This document shows positions 36,601 to 44,298 of a stretch of DNA of 55,594 nt, one piece after another (within the stretch, counting starts at the first letter, position 1; each line of letters opens with the position of its first letter). Both the position numbers and the translations under genes were made by a program. The DNA is from Lentzea kentuckyensis (lineage in GTDB: Bacteria > Actinomycetota > Actinomycetes > Mycobacteriales > Pseudonocardiaceae), in the NCBI RefSeq assembly GCF_002150765.1, contig NZ_MUYM01000079.1:1-55594 (forward strand). The letters are read 5' to 3'. The notes under the pieces were generated by a model. It worked only from the letters and a program-made list of their open reading frames with translations. It had not been told where the DNA came from and did no database searches.

Positions 36601-37859
36601 CGGTAACGGCACGCGTCGAGCGCGTTCTGGTAAAGCTCGCGGATGGCGAGTTCGGGCGTTCCGTAAAGCTGGTCTCCGATGAGCAGTTCCTGGACCCGGT
36701 GGTCTGACAGCCGGAACCGGTGGCCCAGGGCAACGGACGGGTGCCGGTTGTCGTCGGTGCTCGCCGCCAGCGTGATGCCGTCCGCCGTGGCGTGCACCGG
36801 CAGGGCGCCGAGAGGCTGGAGCCGACCCGGTTCTTCCGAGGCCACGACGATGTCGGTGAGCACCGAGTCCACCACGGCGGCCTGTTCGCGCAGGGCGAAG
36901 GCGGTGGCGGCGTGGCTGCACTCGGCGGTGAGCACCCGTGTCCGCGTGCCGCTCCAGGTGACGTTTCTGAGTGACCTGAGCACCTCTGCCGGAGTCACCC
37001 CGTCATCGATGCCCAGGTGGTCGGCGACCGCTCGATGCAGCACTGCGGGGTCGATCGCCATCCGGTGGGCGAGGACGAGCAGGTGCCCGAGCAGTTGCTC
37101 CCGGATCTCCTGCTCGATCTCGCTGCCGCCCTCGATGTGGGCCACCGGCCTCAACCCGTCGAGGCGGTCGGACTGGGTCAGGAAGGCGGGTGCGATCTGG
37201 ACGACGCGCATCAGCTCCATCAGCCGTGCCGGAGTCAGCACCGACCTCAACGGCTCCTCGGGATCTTCGGGGAGCAACGCGGCGATGTTGACCGCGTGGT
37301 AGCAGTTCGAGTAGTTCACCAGCCACTGGTGGAACAGCCACCACGCGATGCCGTCAGCGGCGGGGTCGCCGGCTTCGAACGCACGAGTGCCCCGGCGGTG
37401 CAGCATGCCCTGGTTGGCGGCGAACGTGCTGAACCCCGGCACCGTGCGATCGCCGGTGAACGCGAGGACGGCCGGGTCGGCTCCGGCGAGAGTGCTCGCG
37501 GCCTGCCGCGCCCAGAACGCCTGGTGCAGGTAGGGGAACGTGATCAGCAGGGCCGACTCCGCATCGGAGAAGGTGGGCTTGTCCTGCGCCGGGAGACGTC
37601 CTGCGCTCCACTGGACGCGCTTGGTGAACCGGGCGGCGAACTCGGTGTCGAGCCACGGATCCCTCACCAGCAGGGCACGGCTATCCTCCCACTCGTCGGC
37701 CAGCTTCCGCACGACGGCGAGCGTGTCCGCCCGCATCTCGTTCGACTGGCCGAGGTGGTTGCCGGCGGCGATCGACCACGGGTGCGGGGCCGTCGCGTCC
37801 CCGAACGACCGCCGCGGCCCGCTCGCGTCGATCGGCGGAGGCAGGTCGCTGTCGGGCAT
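33654..37859 (-). CDS. Hsp90-type ATPase with N-terminal HD-like domain and tandem wHTH-like repeats (predicted conflict protein)
   Basis: 1401 residues from ATG 37859. Residues about 60-380 are helical and resemble the inactive-HD (iHD-CE) region of predicted conflict proteins. Residues about 395-690 form a GHKL/Hsp90 ATPase with the three ATP motifs intact: RELYQNALDACRYR (407-420), CADNGIGMGE (457-466) and SRFGIGVLSYFML (504-516). From about 831 to the end are eight full plus one partial repeats of 60-75 residues with the pattern HVLxAAxxxxxxPxEVAxRLxxLGxxxP...LP...D..LLS. These match my memory of the winged-helix domain named after its association with Hsp90 ATPases. No catalytic effector domain is obvious. 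The function is predicted defence or signalling, not shown. Divergent from the BNR gene and inserted between pafA and pafB. Confidence 0.85.
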   Translation of the reverse strand: MPDSDLPPPIDASGPRRSFGDATAPHPWSIAAGNHLGQSNEMRADTLAVVRKLADEWEDSRALLVRDPWLDTEFAARFTKRVQWSAGRLPAQDKPTFSDAESALLITFPYLHQAFWARQAASTLAGADPAVLAFTGDRTVPGFSTFAANQGMLHRRGTRAFEAGDPAADGIAWWLFHQWLVNYSNCYHAVNIAALLPEDPEEPLRSVLTPARLMELMRVVQIAPAFLTQSDRLDGLRPVAHIEGGSEIEQEIREQLLGHLLVLAHRMAIDPAVLHRAVADHLGIDDGVTPAEVLRSLRNVTWSGTRTRVLTAECSHAATAFALREQAAVVDSVLTDIVVASEEPGRLQPLGALPVHATADGITLAASTDDNRHPSVALGHRFRLSDHRVQELLIGDQLYGTPELAIRELYQNALDACRYRGARTDYLVKTRHEVEPWTGRIGFRQDVDERGRPFLECADNGIGMGERELVDVFSQAGVRFTDLPEYVEEQADWAAVGIESYPNSRFGIGVLSYFMLADEVTVTTCRLSRGGGPGRRLEMHIAGPGALFRVRDVGQGREAGTVVRLWLRRTGIPVHCTELLRRILWVSDYLVTSDDLSGRHTWEPGQLSPMAPIGSDALAPDARRTADRVVTAEFGLIWWCDTNGAVLSDGIWAGTRLFGAIVNLTRNALPRLTVDRKTIIDLDRSAVEDRLRAATEALLRDPADSPLSHSWLSTLVDDMPRLADEICERAIEARYRPWLIAGREMPIEIVGCFPEDEQTLSTGRMNLRDLNDHIGAWRLAAWLHANPELAPWAAPDTTVVPALPSDGIILSESADGGLGRPWLDTFAPPDLGHVLSAALRAHRSPTEVAERLRELGRPVPDGVQLPGDVEATDSLLLSGHYPGKPPWLRTDKPVRHDQVLVAAINSGLTPHAAAQRLIDLGYDVPTFAQLPAVVHPVDKALVSFDVATARRPLGETVPVAHIMSVAAKAARTPAEVARRLRELGYATPSPEELPLDHDPQDETVFAELTMRPFSRAPDPVPLRYITTTALKSGRSPARIAARLAQVGFAVPSETTLPESVTSTDHVLVREYNLAEPSSDWVRLNETVEIGDVLSAALKTDTSPADVARRLTALGFTPPPLDLLPDETDVNDLVLVSTSIGRDRGVVYERNAWLKTGQRVHPQHVLIAAAKTRQAPRNVARRLAEMGFDTPADDLFRSGVGGDEVVLLSVFLDGKPPWLLPDHPALARTGLTLPLGHVLAGAAQLGRSPAEVAERITRLGLRVEEAEVPQRIDPIDAQLLNRAVETSSWAIFHQTEFPWLSATASPGRLHLLIAASRTGFPPADVARRLAALDIPVETAHLPAAVDKNDLILLSKDLRGEERFRSLDDPFPRGQVLSAARQTRTTPGEVLERIRALGFTLSE
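33657..35369 (-). repeat. tandem repeat array encoding wHTH-like modules
   Basis: Eight complete repeats and a final partial one occupy the 3' 1.7 kb of the Hsp90-type gene. Each unit is about 60-75 codons. The conserved core (VLxAA, then P-x-x-V-A-x-R-L-x-x-L-G) recurs, while linkers vary in length and often contain WL or PWL. Protein similarity is clear and DNA similarity is low, so the array is old rather than a recent expansion. Confidence 0.8.
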
Positions 37860-37945
37860 GGGGAGATCTTCGTCCTCGACCCCAGGTCGAGCCGACCGCC
37901 GATCGGGGCTAGGAAGCGATCACTGGCTCGGTGAAGAGTGTCGGC

Positions 37946-38956
37946 ATGAGGATCATTGCGGCGGCACTCGCTGCTTTTCTGGTTCTACCCGGGGTCGCGT
38001 CCGCAGACTCCTCCTACTGGGAGCTCAAACCGACCGGCACCGATGCCCAGTTCCGGGGCCTGTCCGCGGTGTCCGGGCAGGTTGCGTGGGTCAGTGGCTC
38101 GAAGGGCACCGTCCTGCGCACCACGAACGGCGGTGCCAAGTGGGAGTCGGTCGGCCCGCCCGGCACCGAGGCGTTGGAGTTCCGCGACATCGAGGCCTTC
38201 GACGCGCGCAACGCCGTGACGCTGTCGATCGGGCCTGGTGAGTCGTCGCGGATCTACCGCACGTCCGATGGCGGTAAGACGTGGCAGGAGTCGTTTCGCA
38301 ACACCGACCCGAACGCGTTCTACGACTGTGTGGCGTTCTTCGACCGGTTCCGCGGGCTGGCGCTGAGCGACCCCGTTGATGGCAAGTTCCGGGTGCTTAG
38401 GACGTGGGACGGTGGTCGGTCGTGGCACGTCAACGACACGAAGGGCATGCCGGACGCGTTGCCTGGTGAGTTCGCGTTCGCGGCGTCCGGCCAATGTGTG
38501 ACGACGGCCGGTAACCACGCGTGGATCGCTACCGGCGGCGGGGCGAAGGCACGGGTGTTGGAGTCGCGGGACGGTGGGCGGTCGTGGAAGGCGTCGGACA
38601 CGCCGTTGCCGTCAGGGGAGGCTGCCGGGGTGTTCGCGGTGGCGTTCAAGACGCCGTGGCGGGGTGTGGCGATCGGCGGGGACTACAAGAAGCCGACCGA
38701 TCCGACGCCGGCGTTCGCGACCAACGACGGGCACGGGTGGAAGGCCGGGAAGCAGGCGCCGCTCGGGTATCGGTCGGGCATCGCCTATCGGGGCAACGGA
38801 CTGGTCGCGGTGGGACCGTCGGGTACGGACACCAGCAAGGACGGCAAGTCCTGGAAGGTTGTGGACACCGGGAGCTTCGACACCGTCGACTGCGTTGGTA
38901 ACACCTGCTGGGCGTCTGGCGAAAAGGGACGTGTCGGCCGCTCCGCAGCGGGGTAG
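37946..38956 (+). CDS. exported BNR/beta-propeller repeat protein (Ycf48-like)
   Basis: 336 residues from ATG 37946 (GTG 37931 possible). The first 20 residues are a signal peptide (RIIAAALAAFLVLPGVASA). At least four BNR/Asp-box repeats follow: TTNGGAKWESV, TSDGGKTWQES, TWDGGRSWHVN and SRDGGRSWKAS, plus a weaker SKDGKSWKVV. This is the beta-propeller of photosystem-assembly-factor-like or sialidase-like exported proteins, without sialidase catalytic residues in evidence. Ligand unknown. Divergent from the Hsp90-type gene. Confidence 0.88.
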   Translation: MRIIAAALAAFLVLPGVASADSSYWELKPTGTDAQFRGLSAVSGQVAWVSGSKGTVLRTTNGGAKWESVGPPGTEALEFRDIEAFDARNAVTLSIGPGESSRIYRTSDGGKTWQESFRNTDPNAFYDCVAFFDRFRGLALSDPVDGKFRVLRTWDGGRSWHVNDTKGMPDALPGEFAFAASGQCVTTAGNHAWIATGGGAKARVLESRDGGRSWKASDTPLPSGEAAGVFAVAFKTPWRGVAIGGDYKKPTDPTPAFATNDGHGWKAGKQAPLGYRSGIAYRGNGLVAVGPSGTDTSKDGKSWKVVDTGSFDTVDCVGNTCWASGEKGRVGRSAAG

Positions 38957-38965
38957 CCGAAGCAG

Positions 38966-39811
38966 GTGTTCGAGGGTTTCTCGTTGCGTCGCAGGGACGT
39001 TGGCGAGGCCGTGCTGCGAGTGAGGACCGGTGGTGCAGGGCCGCCGGTCCTCCTTCTGCACGGCCACCCTCGGACGCACACGACGTGGCATCGCGTCGCG
39101 CCGTTGCTCGCCACGGACCACACGGTTGTGTGTCCGGATCTGCGCGGCTACGGCGAGTCCAGCAAGCCGGGTGACTATTCGAAGCGGGCCATGGCCCGTG
39201 ACTTCGTGACGCTGATGGACGACCTCGGCCATCAGCGGTTCGCCGTCGTCGGGCACGACCGGGGTGCGGCCGCGGCGATTCGGCTGGCGCTCGATCATCC
39301 GGACCGGGTCACGCGGCTCGCGGTGCTGGACGGGCTGCCGATCGGGGCTCATCTCGAACGGTGCGACGCGCGGTTCGCGCGGGCCTGGTACCACTGGTTC
39401 TTCCTGGCGCAGCAGGAGCTCGCGGCCGCGATGATCAACGAGAACCCCGATCTCTTCTACGGCGGGCGCTACCACGACACGCCGCTCGCGATGGGGGTCG
39501 AGAACTGGGCCGACTTCCAGCGGGCCATCCACGACCCCGCGACGGTGGTCGCGATGTGCGGCGACTACCGGGCTGGGCTGGAGGTCGACCGGCAGCACGA
39601 CGACGAGGACCGGGCGAACGGGCGCAGGATCACGTGTCCGGTGCTGGCGTTGTGGGCGGCCAAGGACGATCTCGGCGAGTTGTACGAAAATCTCGCGGGC
39701 GTGTGGGCCGAATGGGCCGATGACGTGCAGGTACGTGCCCTCGACTGTGGACATCACATGGCCGAGGAAGCGCCCGTTGAGCTGGTGAGGGAGTTACGGA
39801 CGTTGCTCTGA
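38966..39811 (+). CDS. alpha/beta hydrolase, fluoroacetate/haloacetate dehalogenase-like
   Basis: 281 residues, GTG start 9 bp after the BNR gene stop. Features of the haloacetate dehalogenase branch: oxyanion LLLHGHPRTHTTWH, DLRGYGESSKP, nucleophile Asp98 in GHDRGA (Asp rather than Ser) with the neighbouring Arg, the WYHWFFLAQ segment that lines the halide pocket, and the base His in DCGHHMAEEAP. An Asp nucleophile supports dehalogenase or epoxide-hydrolase chemistry; the exact substrate is inferred. Confidence 0.88.
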   Translation: MFEGFSLRRRDVGEAVLRVRTGGAGPPVLLLHGHPRTHTTWHRVAPLLATDHTVVCPDLRGYGESSKPGDYSKRAMARDFVTLMDDLGHQRFAVVGHDRGAAAAIRLALDHPDRVTRLAVLDGLPIGAHLERCDARFARAWYHWFFLAQQELAAAMINENPDLFYGGRYHDTPLAMGVENWADFQRAIHDPATVVAMCGDYRAGLEVDRQHDDEDRANGRRITCPVLALWAAKDDLGELYENLAGVWAEWADDVQVRALDCGHHMAEEAPVELVRELRTLL

Positions 39812-39871
39812 ACGGACCGTTCACAACAGGTGATGTCAAGGTTTCGATGCACACAGGGTTAGGGTTTGTCC

Positions 39872-40837
39872 GTGGCCATCGCACGTGCCGAACGCCTTGT
39901 CAACCTGGTGCTGTGCCTGCTGTCGACCCGTCAGTACCTGACAGCGGAGCGCATCCGCGCCATCGTCCCCGGCTATCACGAAGCGCCGACGGACGAGGCG
40001 TTCTTCCGCATGTTCGAAAGGGACAAGTCCGAACTGCGCGATCTCGGCGTGCCGCTGGAGACCGGCCGGCAGTCCAACGTGGAGGGTGCGGAGGACGGGT
40101 ACCGGATCGCGCGGCGCGACTACGAGCTCGGTGACATCGACCTCGAACCCGACGAGGCGGCCGCGGTGGCGCTGGCGGCCAGGCTCTGGGACTCGCCGCA
40201 GCTCACCGGCGCCGTGCACGGGGCGTTGATCAAGCTCAGGGCCGCCGGGGTGGACGTCGACCAGGACGCGCCGGCCGCCGTCGAGCCCAAGGTCCGGGCG
40301 AACGAACCCGCGTTCCCGCCGCTGCTGCAGGCCGTGCAGGCCGGGCAGGTGGTCGCGTTCGACTACCGCAAGCCGCCGCCGGGCGGGCAGAAGGAACGCA
40401 CCGTCGAACCGTGGGGCGTCGTCGCCTGGCGCGGCAAGTGGTACCTCGTGGGCTGGGACCGCGAGCGCGACGACACGCGTTGCTTCCGGCTGTCCAGGGT
40501 TGTGGGCACGGTCCGGCCTGTGGGCAAGCCCGGCGCGTTCAAGGTGCCAGAGGGCACCGACCTGATGAGCCTCATCGCGCGCACCGAGGTGGATCCGCAC
40601 CACACGGCGCCCGCCAAGATCTGGGTGGCCAAGGACCGGGCGCAGGGCCTGCGCCGGCACGCCAAGATCGTCGACGAACGCGACGGCGGCGACGTCGTCG
40701 AGATCGACCTGAAGTTCCCCGACTCGGCGGCCAAGTGGCTGGCCGGGTTCGGGCCCGACATCGTGGTGCTGGAACCCGACGTGCTGGCCAAATCGGTCCG
40801 CGACCGCCTGCAGGGCGCACTGGAAGGAGCGCGGTGA
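39872..40837 (+). CDS. pafB: PafB, WYL-domain regulator of the DNA-damage response
   Basis: 321 residues from GTG 39872 (VAIARAERLVNLVLCLLSTRQYLTAERIR). The N-terminal winged helix is followed by a WYL domain: VVAFDYRKP...VEPWGVVAWRGKWYLVGWDRERDDTRCFRLSRV. PafB and PafC form a complex that activates the RecA-independent DNA-damage response in mycobacteria. It is normally next to pafA; here 6.2 kb of other genes intervene. The stop overlaps the pafC start. Confidence 0.95.
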   Translation: MAIARAERLVNLVLCLLSTRQYLTAERIRAIVPGYHEAPTDEAFFRMFERDKSELRDLGVPLETGRQSNVEGAEDGYRIARRDYELGDIDLEPDEAAAVALAARLWDSPQLTGAVHGALIKLRAAGVDVDQDAPAAVEPKVRANEPAFPPLLQAVQAGQVVAFDYRKPPPGGQKERTVEPWGVVAWRGKWYLVGWDRERDDTRCFRLSRVVGTVRPVGKPGAFKVPEGTDLMSLIARTEVDPHHTAPAKIWVAKDRAQGLRRHAKIVDERDGGDVVEIDLKFPDSAAKWLAGFGPDIVVLEPDVLAKSVRDRLQGALEGAR

Positions 40838-41814
40838 CCGCGTCGAACGAACGGCTGCCGCGGCTGCTCGCACTCGTGCCGTACCTGCTCAACCGGCCCG
40901 CGATCACGGTCAAGGAGGCCGCCGCCGACTTCGGCATCACGCCCAAGCAGCTGCGCAAGGACCTCGAGCTGCTGTGGATGTGCGGCCTGCCCGGCTACGG
41001 TCCCGGCGATCTGATCGACCTGTCGTTCGAGGGCGAGACGATCACCGTGTCGTTCGACGCGGGCATGAACCGGCCGCTGCGGCTCACCGCGGCCGAGGCG
41101 GCGTCGCTGTTGGTGGCCCTCAGGGCGTTGGCGGACACGCCCGGTGTGGTCGACACGGACGCCGTGCAGCGGGCGCTGGCCAAGATCGAGGCCGCGGTCG
41201 GCAAGGCGCAGCCCGCGGGCATGGTCGTCGGGCTCGGCGCGTTCGAGCGTGGGGAGACCGCGGAGATCCGGGCCGCCGTGCAGGACGCCGTGAAGCGCGA
41301 ACGGTCCGTGCGCATCCGCTACTACTCGCAGTCGCACGACGCGATGAGCGACCGTGTGGTCGACCCGATGCGCCTGCTGCTCGTGGAGGGGCGCGGGTAC
41401 CTCGAAGCGTGGTGCCGCTCGGCGCTCGGCGTGCGGTTGTTCCGGCTCGACCGCATCGACGACGTGGAGGTTCTCGACGAGCCGTCGTCGCCTCCGCCGC
41501 ACGCCCGATTGACCGATACATCGGAGGGGTTGTTCCAACCGCGAGATGATCAGAAGATCGCGGTCCTGCTCCTCGAACCGGACGCGCACTGGGTCGCGGA
41601 GTACTACCCGGTCGACCACGCGGCGGAGCTGTCGGACGGCCGCACGCGTGTCCTCATGCGCTACGACGACCCGTCCTGGATGGTCCGTCTGCTCCTCGGA
41701 CTGGGCGGGGACGTGCACGTAGAGCAGCCGGTCGAGCTCGCGGACGAGGTCGTGCGGCAGGCCCGCGAGGCGTTGCGGCGGGCAGATGACCTGCTGTCCA
41801 CCCAGGACGTATAA
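40834..41814 (+). CDS. pafC: PafC, WYL-domain partner of PafB
   Basis: 326 residues, GTG overlapping the pafB stop (GTGA). The N-terminal helix-turn-helix (RLLALVPYLLNRPAITVKEAAADFGITPKQLRKDL) and WYL core (RIRYYSQSHDAMSDRVVDPMRLLLVEGRGYLEAWC) resemble PafB. Acts as the second half of the PafBC activator. Followed by a small membrane ORF and tatA, as in other actinobacteria. Confidence 0.95.
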   Translation: MTASNERLPRLLALVPYLLNRPAITVKEAAADFGITPKQLRKDLELLWMCGLPGYGPGDLIDLSFEGETITVSFDAGMNRPLRLTAAEAASLLVALRALADTPGVVDTDAVQRALAKIEAAVGKAQPAGMVVGLGAFERGETAEIRAAVQDAVKRERSVRIRYYSQSHDAMSDRVVDPMRLLLVEGRGYLEAWCRSALGVRLFRLDRIDDVEVLDEPSSPPPHARLTDTSEGLFQPRDDQKIAVLLLEPDAHWVAEYYPVDHAAELSDGRTRVLMRYDDPSWMVRLLLGLGGDVHVEQPVELADEVVRQAREALRRADDLLSTQDV

Positions 41815-41817
41815 CGT

Positions 41818-42096
41818 GTGCTCGTGCCGTCAACACCGACCCTCGCGCTGATCGCGATCGGCCTGATCGTGCTGGTCGCGATCTCGGTCCGAGTCATCCG
41901 ATCCTTGCGTCGATTCGCCCGCACCCGCACTCTGGTGAGGGACAGGGTCGGCGATCGCGTCGGACTGCTGAAGGCGCGGACTGCCGCGCTGAAGGTGGCC
42001 TTCGCGCAGCGGCGGCGTCCGGTACAGGCCCGCACCAGGGCAAACCCCGCGTACGATCGTCGTGGCGGGGGAGACAGGAGGATCACCCATGGGTAA
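41818..42096 (+). CDS. small single-span membrane protein between pafC and tatA
   Basis: 92 residues from GTG 41818, three bases after pafC. One N-terminal membrane helix (LALIAIGLIVLVAISVRVI) is followed by a strongly basic, Arg-rich cytoplasmic tail. It overlaps the tatA start by 8 bp. No family recognised. Its place in the tight pafC-tatA junction and its plausible topology argue that it is translated, but without a clear ribosome site it could be an open frame by chance. Confidence 0.55.
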   Translation: MLVPSTPTLALIAIGLIVLVAISVRVIRSLRRFARTRTLVRDRVGDRVGLLKARTAALKVAFAQRRRPVQARTRANPAYDRRGGGDRRITHG

Positions 42097-42376
42097 CCTC
42101 GGACCCACCGAGCTGATCATCATCGCAGTGGTGATCATTCTGCTGTTCGGTGCGAAGAAGCTTCCCGATATGGCCCGTTCGCTCGGCAAGTCGGCGAAGA
42201 TCTTCAAGGCCGAGACCAAGGGCCTGCGCGACCAGGACGCGGACGACGCGCCGGTCCAGCAGCAGCCCGTGCAGCAGCCGATCCAGCAGCTGCCGCCGGC
42301 CCAGCCGCAGGTCCAGCAGCAGCCCCAGGTCGCTCCTCCCATCGAGCAGACCACCCAGAACAAGGCCAACAACTGA
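42089..42376 (+). CDS. tatA: Sec-independent translocase subunit TatA
   Basis: 95 residues. N-terminal membrane helix ELIIIAVVIILLFGAKKLP with the conserved FG hinge, amphipathic helix DMARSLGKSAKIFKAE and a long Gln/Pro tail (VQQQPVQQPIQQLPPAQPQ). Ribosome site CAGGAGG precedes the ATG. Forms the oligomeric pore component of the twin-arginine system with TatC downstream; no tatB is present here. Confidence 0.96.
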   Translation: MGNLGPTELIIIAVVIILLFGAKKLPDMARSLGKSAKIFKAETKGLRDQDADDAPVQQQPVQQPIQQLPPAQPQVQQQPQVAPPIEQTTQNKANN

Positions 42377-42413
42377 CCTTGCGGTCTCCTGACTTGTAAG
42401 GACGGTTAGCGCG

Positions 42414-43397
42414 GTGGCAAGTCCGTTCCGGTGGATGGCCGAGCGCCGGGAACGCGGCAAGCGCCGTCGGGGCAACGCCGACGGCACCATGTCGCTCAAA
42501 GAGCACCTCTACGAGCTGCGGCATCGGCTCGGCATGGCGATGTTGATCATCACCATCGGTGCCATCTTCGGCTGGATCTGGTTCGCCGTGAAGCTGGGCC
42601 CGATCCCGTCGCTCGGCGACATCATGACCGGCCCGTACTGCCAGCCGGATCTCGCGCCGTACCGGGTCCAGTTCCCCGGTGAGACCGGCTGCCGGCTGCT
42701 GCAGACGGAGCCGTTCGAGAGCTTCATGATCCGGCTGCAGGTGGGTGCGGCGGCCGGTGCGGTGCTGCTCAGCCCGTTCTGGCTGTACCAGTTCTGGGCG
42801 TTCATCACGCCCGGCCTGTACCAGAAGGAGCGCAAGTTCGCGCGCACCTTCGTCGGCTTCGCCGCGGTCCTGTTCGCGGCCGGCGCCGTGCTGGCCTACT
42901 GGGTCGTGCCGCAGGGCCTGCAGGTGCTGATCAGCTTCGGTGGTGACCAGTTCATCACGGCGCTGACCGGTGGCAAGTACGTCTCGTTCATCATCACGAT
43001 GCTGTTCATCTTCGGCGTGAGCTTCGAGCTGCCCCTGGTGGTCGTGATGCTGAACCGCGCGGGCGTGATCTCGTACGAGACGCTGAACAAGTGGCGGCGC
43101 GGCCTGCTGATGGGCCTGTTCGTGTTCGCCGCGGTCGCGACGCCGGGCACCGACCCGATCTCGATGGTCGCGCTGGCGCTCGCGCTCGCGCTGCTGTTCG
43201 AGATGGCGATCCAGATCGCCCGTCTCCACGACAAGCGCCAGGCCAAGCTGCGCGCGGCCGAGGGCTGGGACGCTCTCGACGACGACGAGGCAGCGCCGTT
43301 CAACTACGTGCCGTCCGACGCCGATGGCAACGACCCCGGCGAGAAGGCGGTCGCTTCGGACACCTCGAAGCGCGTGAACTACGACGACGCCACGTGA
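42414..43397 (+). CDS. tatC: Sec-independent translocase subunit TatC
   Basis: 327 residues, GTG start. The conserved signal-recognition segment MSLKEHLYELRHRL with its essential Glu precedes six membrane helices; PFWLYQFWAFITPGLYQKERK is the conserved first cytoplasmic loop. The C-terminal 70 residues are an acidic cytoplasmic tail. Its stop overlaps the next gene (GTGA). Confidence 0.96.
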   Translation: MASPFRWMAERRERGKRRRGNADGTMSLKEHLYELRHRLGMAMLIITIGAIFGWIWFAVKLGPIPSLGDIMTGPYCQPDLAPYRVQFPGETGCRLLQTEPFESFMIRLQVGAAAGAVLLSPFWLYQFWAFITPGLYQKERKFARTFVGFAAVLFAAGAVLAYWVVPQGLQVLISFGGDQFITALTGGKYVSFIITMLFIFGVSFELPLVVVMLNRAGVISYETLNKWRRGLLMGLFVFAAVATPGTDPISMVALALALALLFEMAIQIARLHDKRQAKLRAAEGWDALDDDEAAPFNYVPSDADGNDPGEKAVASDTSKRVNYDDAT

Positions 43398-44254
43398 CGC
43401 GGGCAGCCCTGCTGGTCTGCCCGGCGTCGGGCAAGGGGCGGGCGGCCCGGATGGCCGGGTCGACCGCCGCCGGGCTGCGTCCGCACGTGTCGTCGCTGAC
43501 GCAGCTCGTCGCGCACGACGCCGCCGGGACGTTGGCGATGGCCCGCGAGGCGGTCGCCGACGGGGTCGACCTGCTGGTCGTGCTCGGCGGTGACGGTGCC
43601 GCCCACCTGGGCATCCAGGCGTGCGCGGGCACGTCGACGGCGCTGGGCATCGTCCCGGCTGGCACCGGCAACGACCTCGCGACCGCGATCGGGTCCGCGT
43701 CGGTCGAGGACGTCGTGCACGGCACCCGCAGGACGCTGGACCTCGGGCGGCTGTCGACGGGGCAGTGGTTCGCGACGGTGCTGTGCGCCGGGTTCGACTC
43801 CGCGGTCAACGAGCGGGCGAACGCGATGCGCTGGCCCGCCGGTCCACGCCGCTACGACCTCGCGGTCCTGGCAGAGCTGGCGTCGCTGAAGTCGGCTCCG
43901 CTGCTGGTCAGGACCGAGACCGACACGTACTCACTGGACGCGACGCTGGTGGCGGTCGGGAACACGCCGAACTACGGCGGCGGCATCCCGGTGTGCCCCG
44001 GCGCCGACGCGTCGGACGGCCTGTTCGACGTCACGGTGGTGGAGCACGCGAGCCGGTCGATGCTGATGCGGATGCTGCCGACGTTGCGCACGGGTAAGCA
44101 CACCGAACACCCGGCCGTGCGGACGTTCCGCGCGCGTGAGGTGTCGTTGTCCGGTGGCAACGGGTGGATCGCTTACGCCGACGGCGAACGCCAGGAGGCG
44201 CTGCCCGTCTCGGTTCGCACGGTTCCAGGCGCTCTCACAGTTGTGGGTCGGTAG
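43394..44254 (+). CDS. diacylglycerol kinase-family lipid kinase
   Basis: 286 residues, GTG start. DAGK catalytic landmarks: LLVVLGGDGAAHLGIQA (GGDGA in place of the more common GGDGT) and LGIVPAGTGNDLATAIG, with the C-terminal domain VAVGNTPNYGGGIPVCPGADASDGLFDV. Phosphorylates a diacylglycerol or related lipid. Coupled to tatC, in the same place as the lipid kinase in many actinobacterial tat-helY loci. Confidence 0.93.
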   Translation: MTRAALLVCPASGKGRAARMAGSTAAGLRPHVSSLTQLVAHDAAGTLAMAREAVADGVDLLVVLGGDGAAHLGIQACAGTSTALGIVPAGTGNDLATAIGSASVEDVVHGTRRTLDLGRLSTGQWFATVLCAGFDSAVNERANAMRWPAGPRRYDLAVLAELASLKSAPLLVRTETDTYSLDATLVAVGNTPNYGGGIPVCPGADASDGLFDVTVVEHASRSMLMRMLPTLRTGKHTEHPAVRTFRAREVSLSGGNGWIAYADGERQEALPVSVRTVPGALTVVGR

Positions 44255-44298
44255 ATTACGGGGCTGTTCGTTCCGCTTTCTGTTTTCGGTGGGGATGC

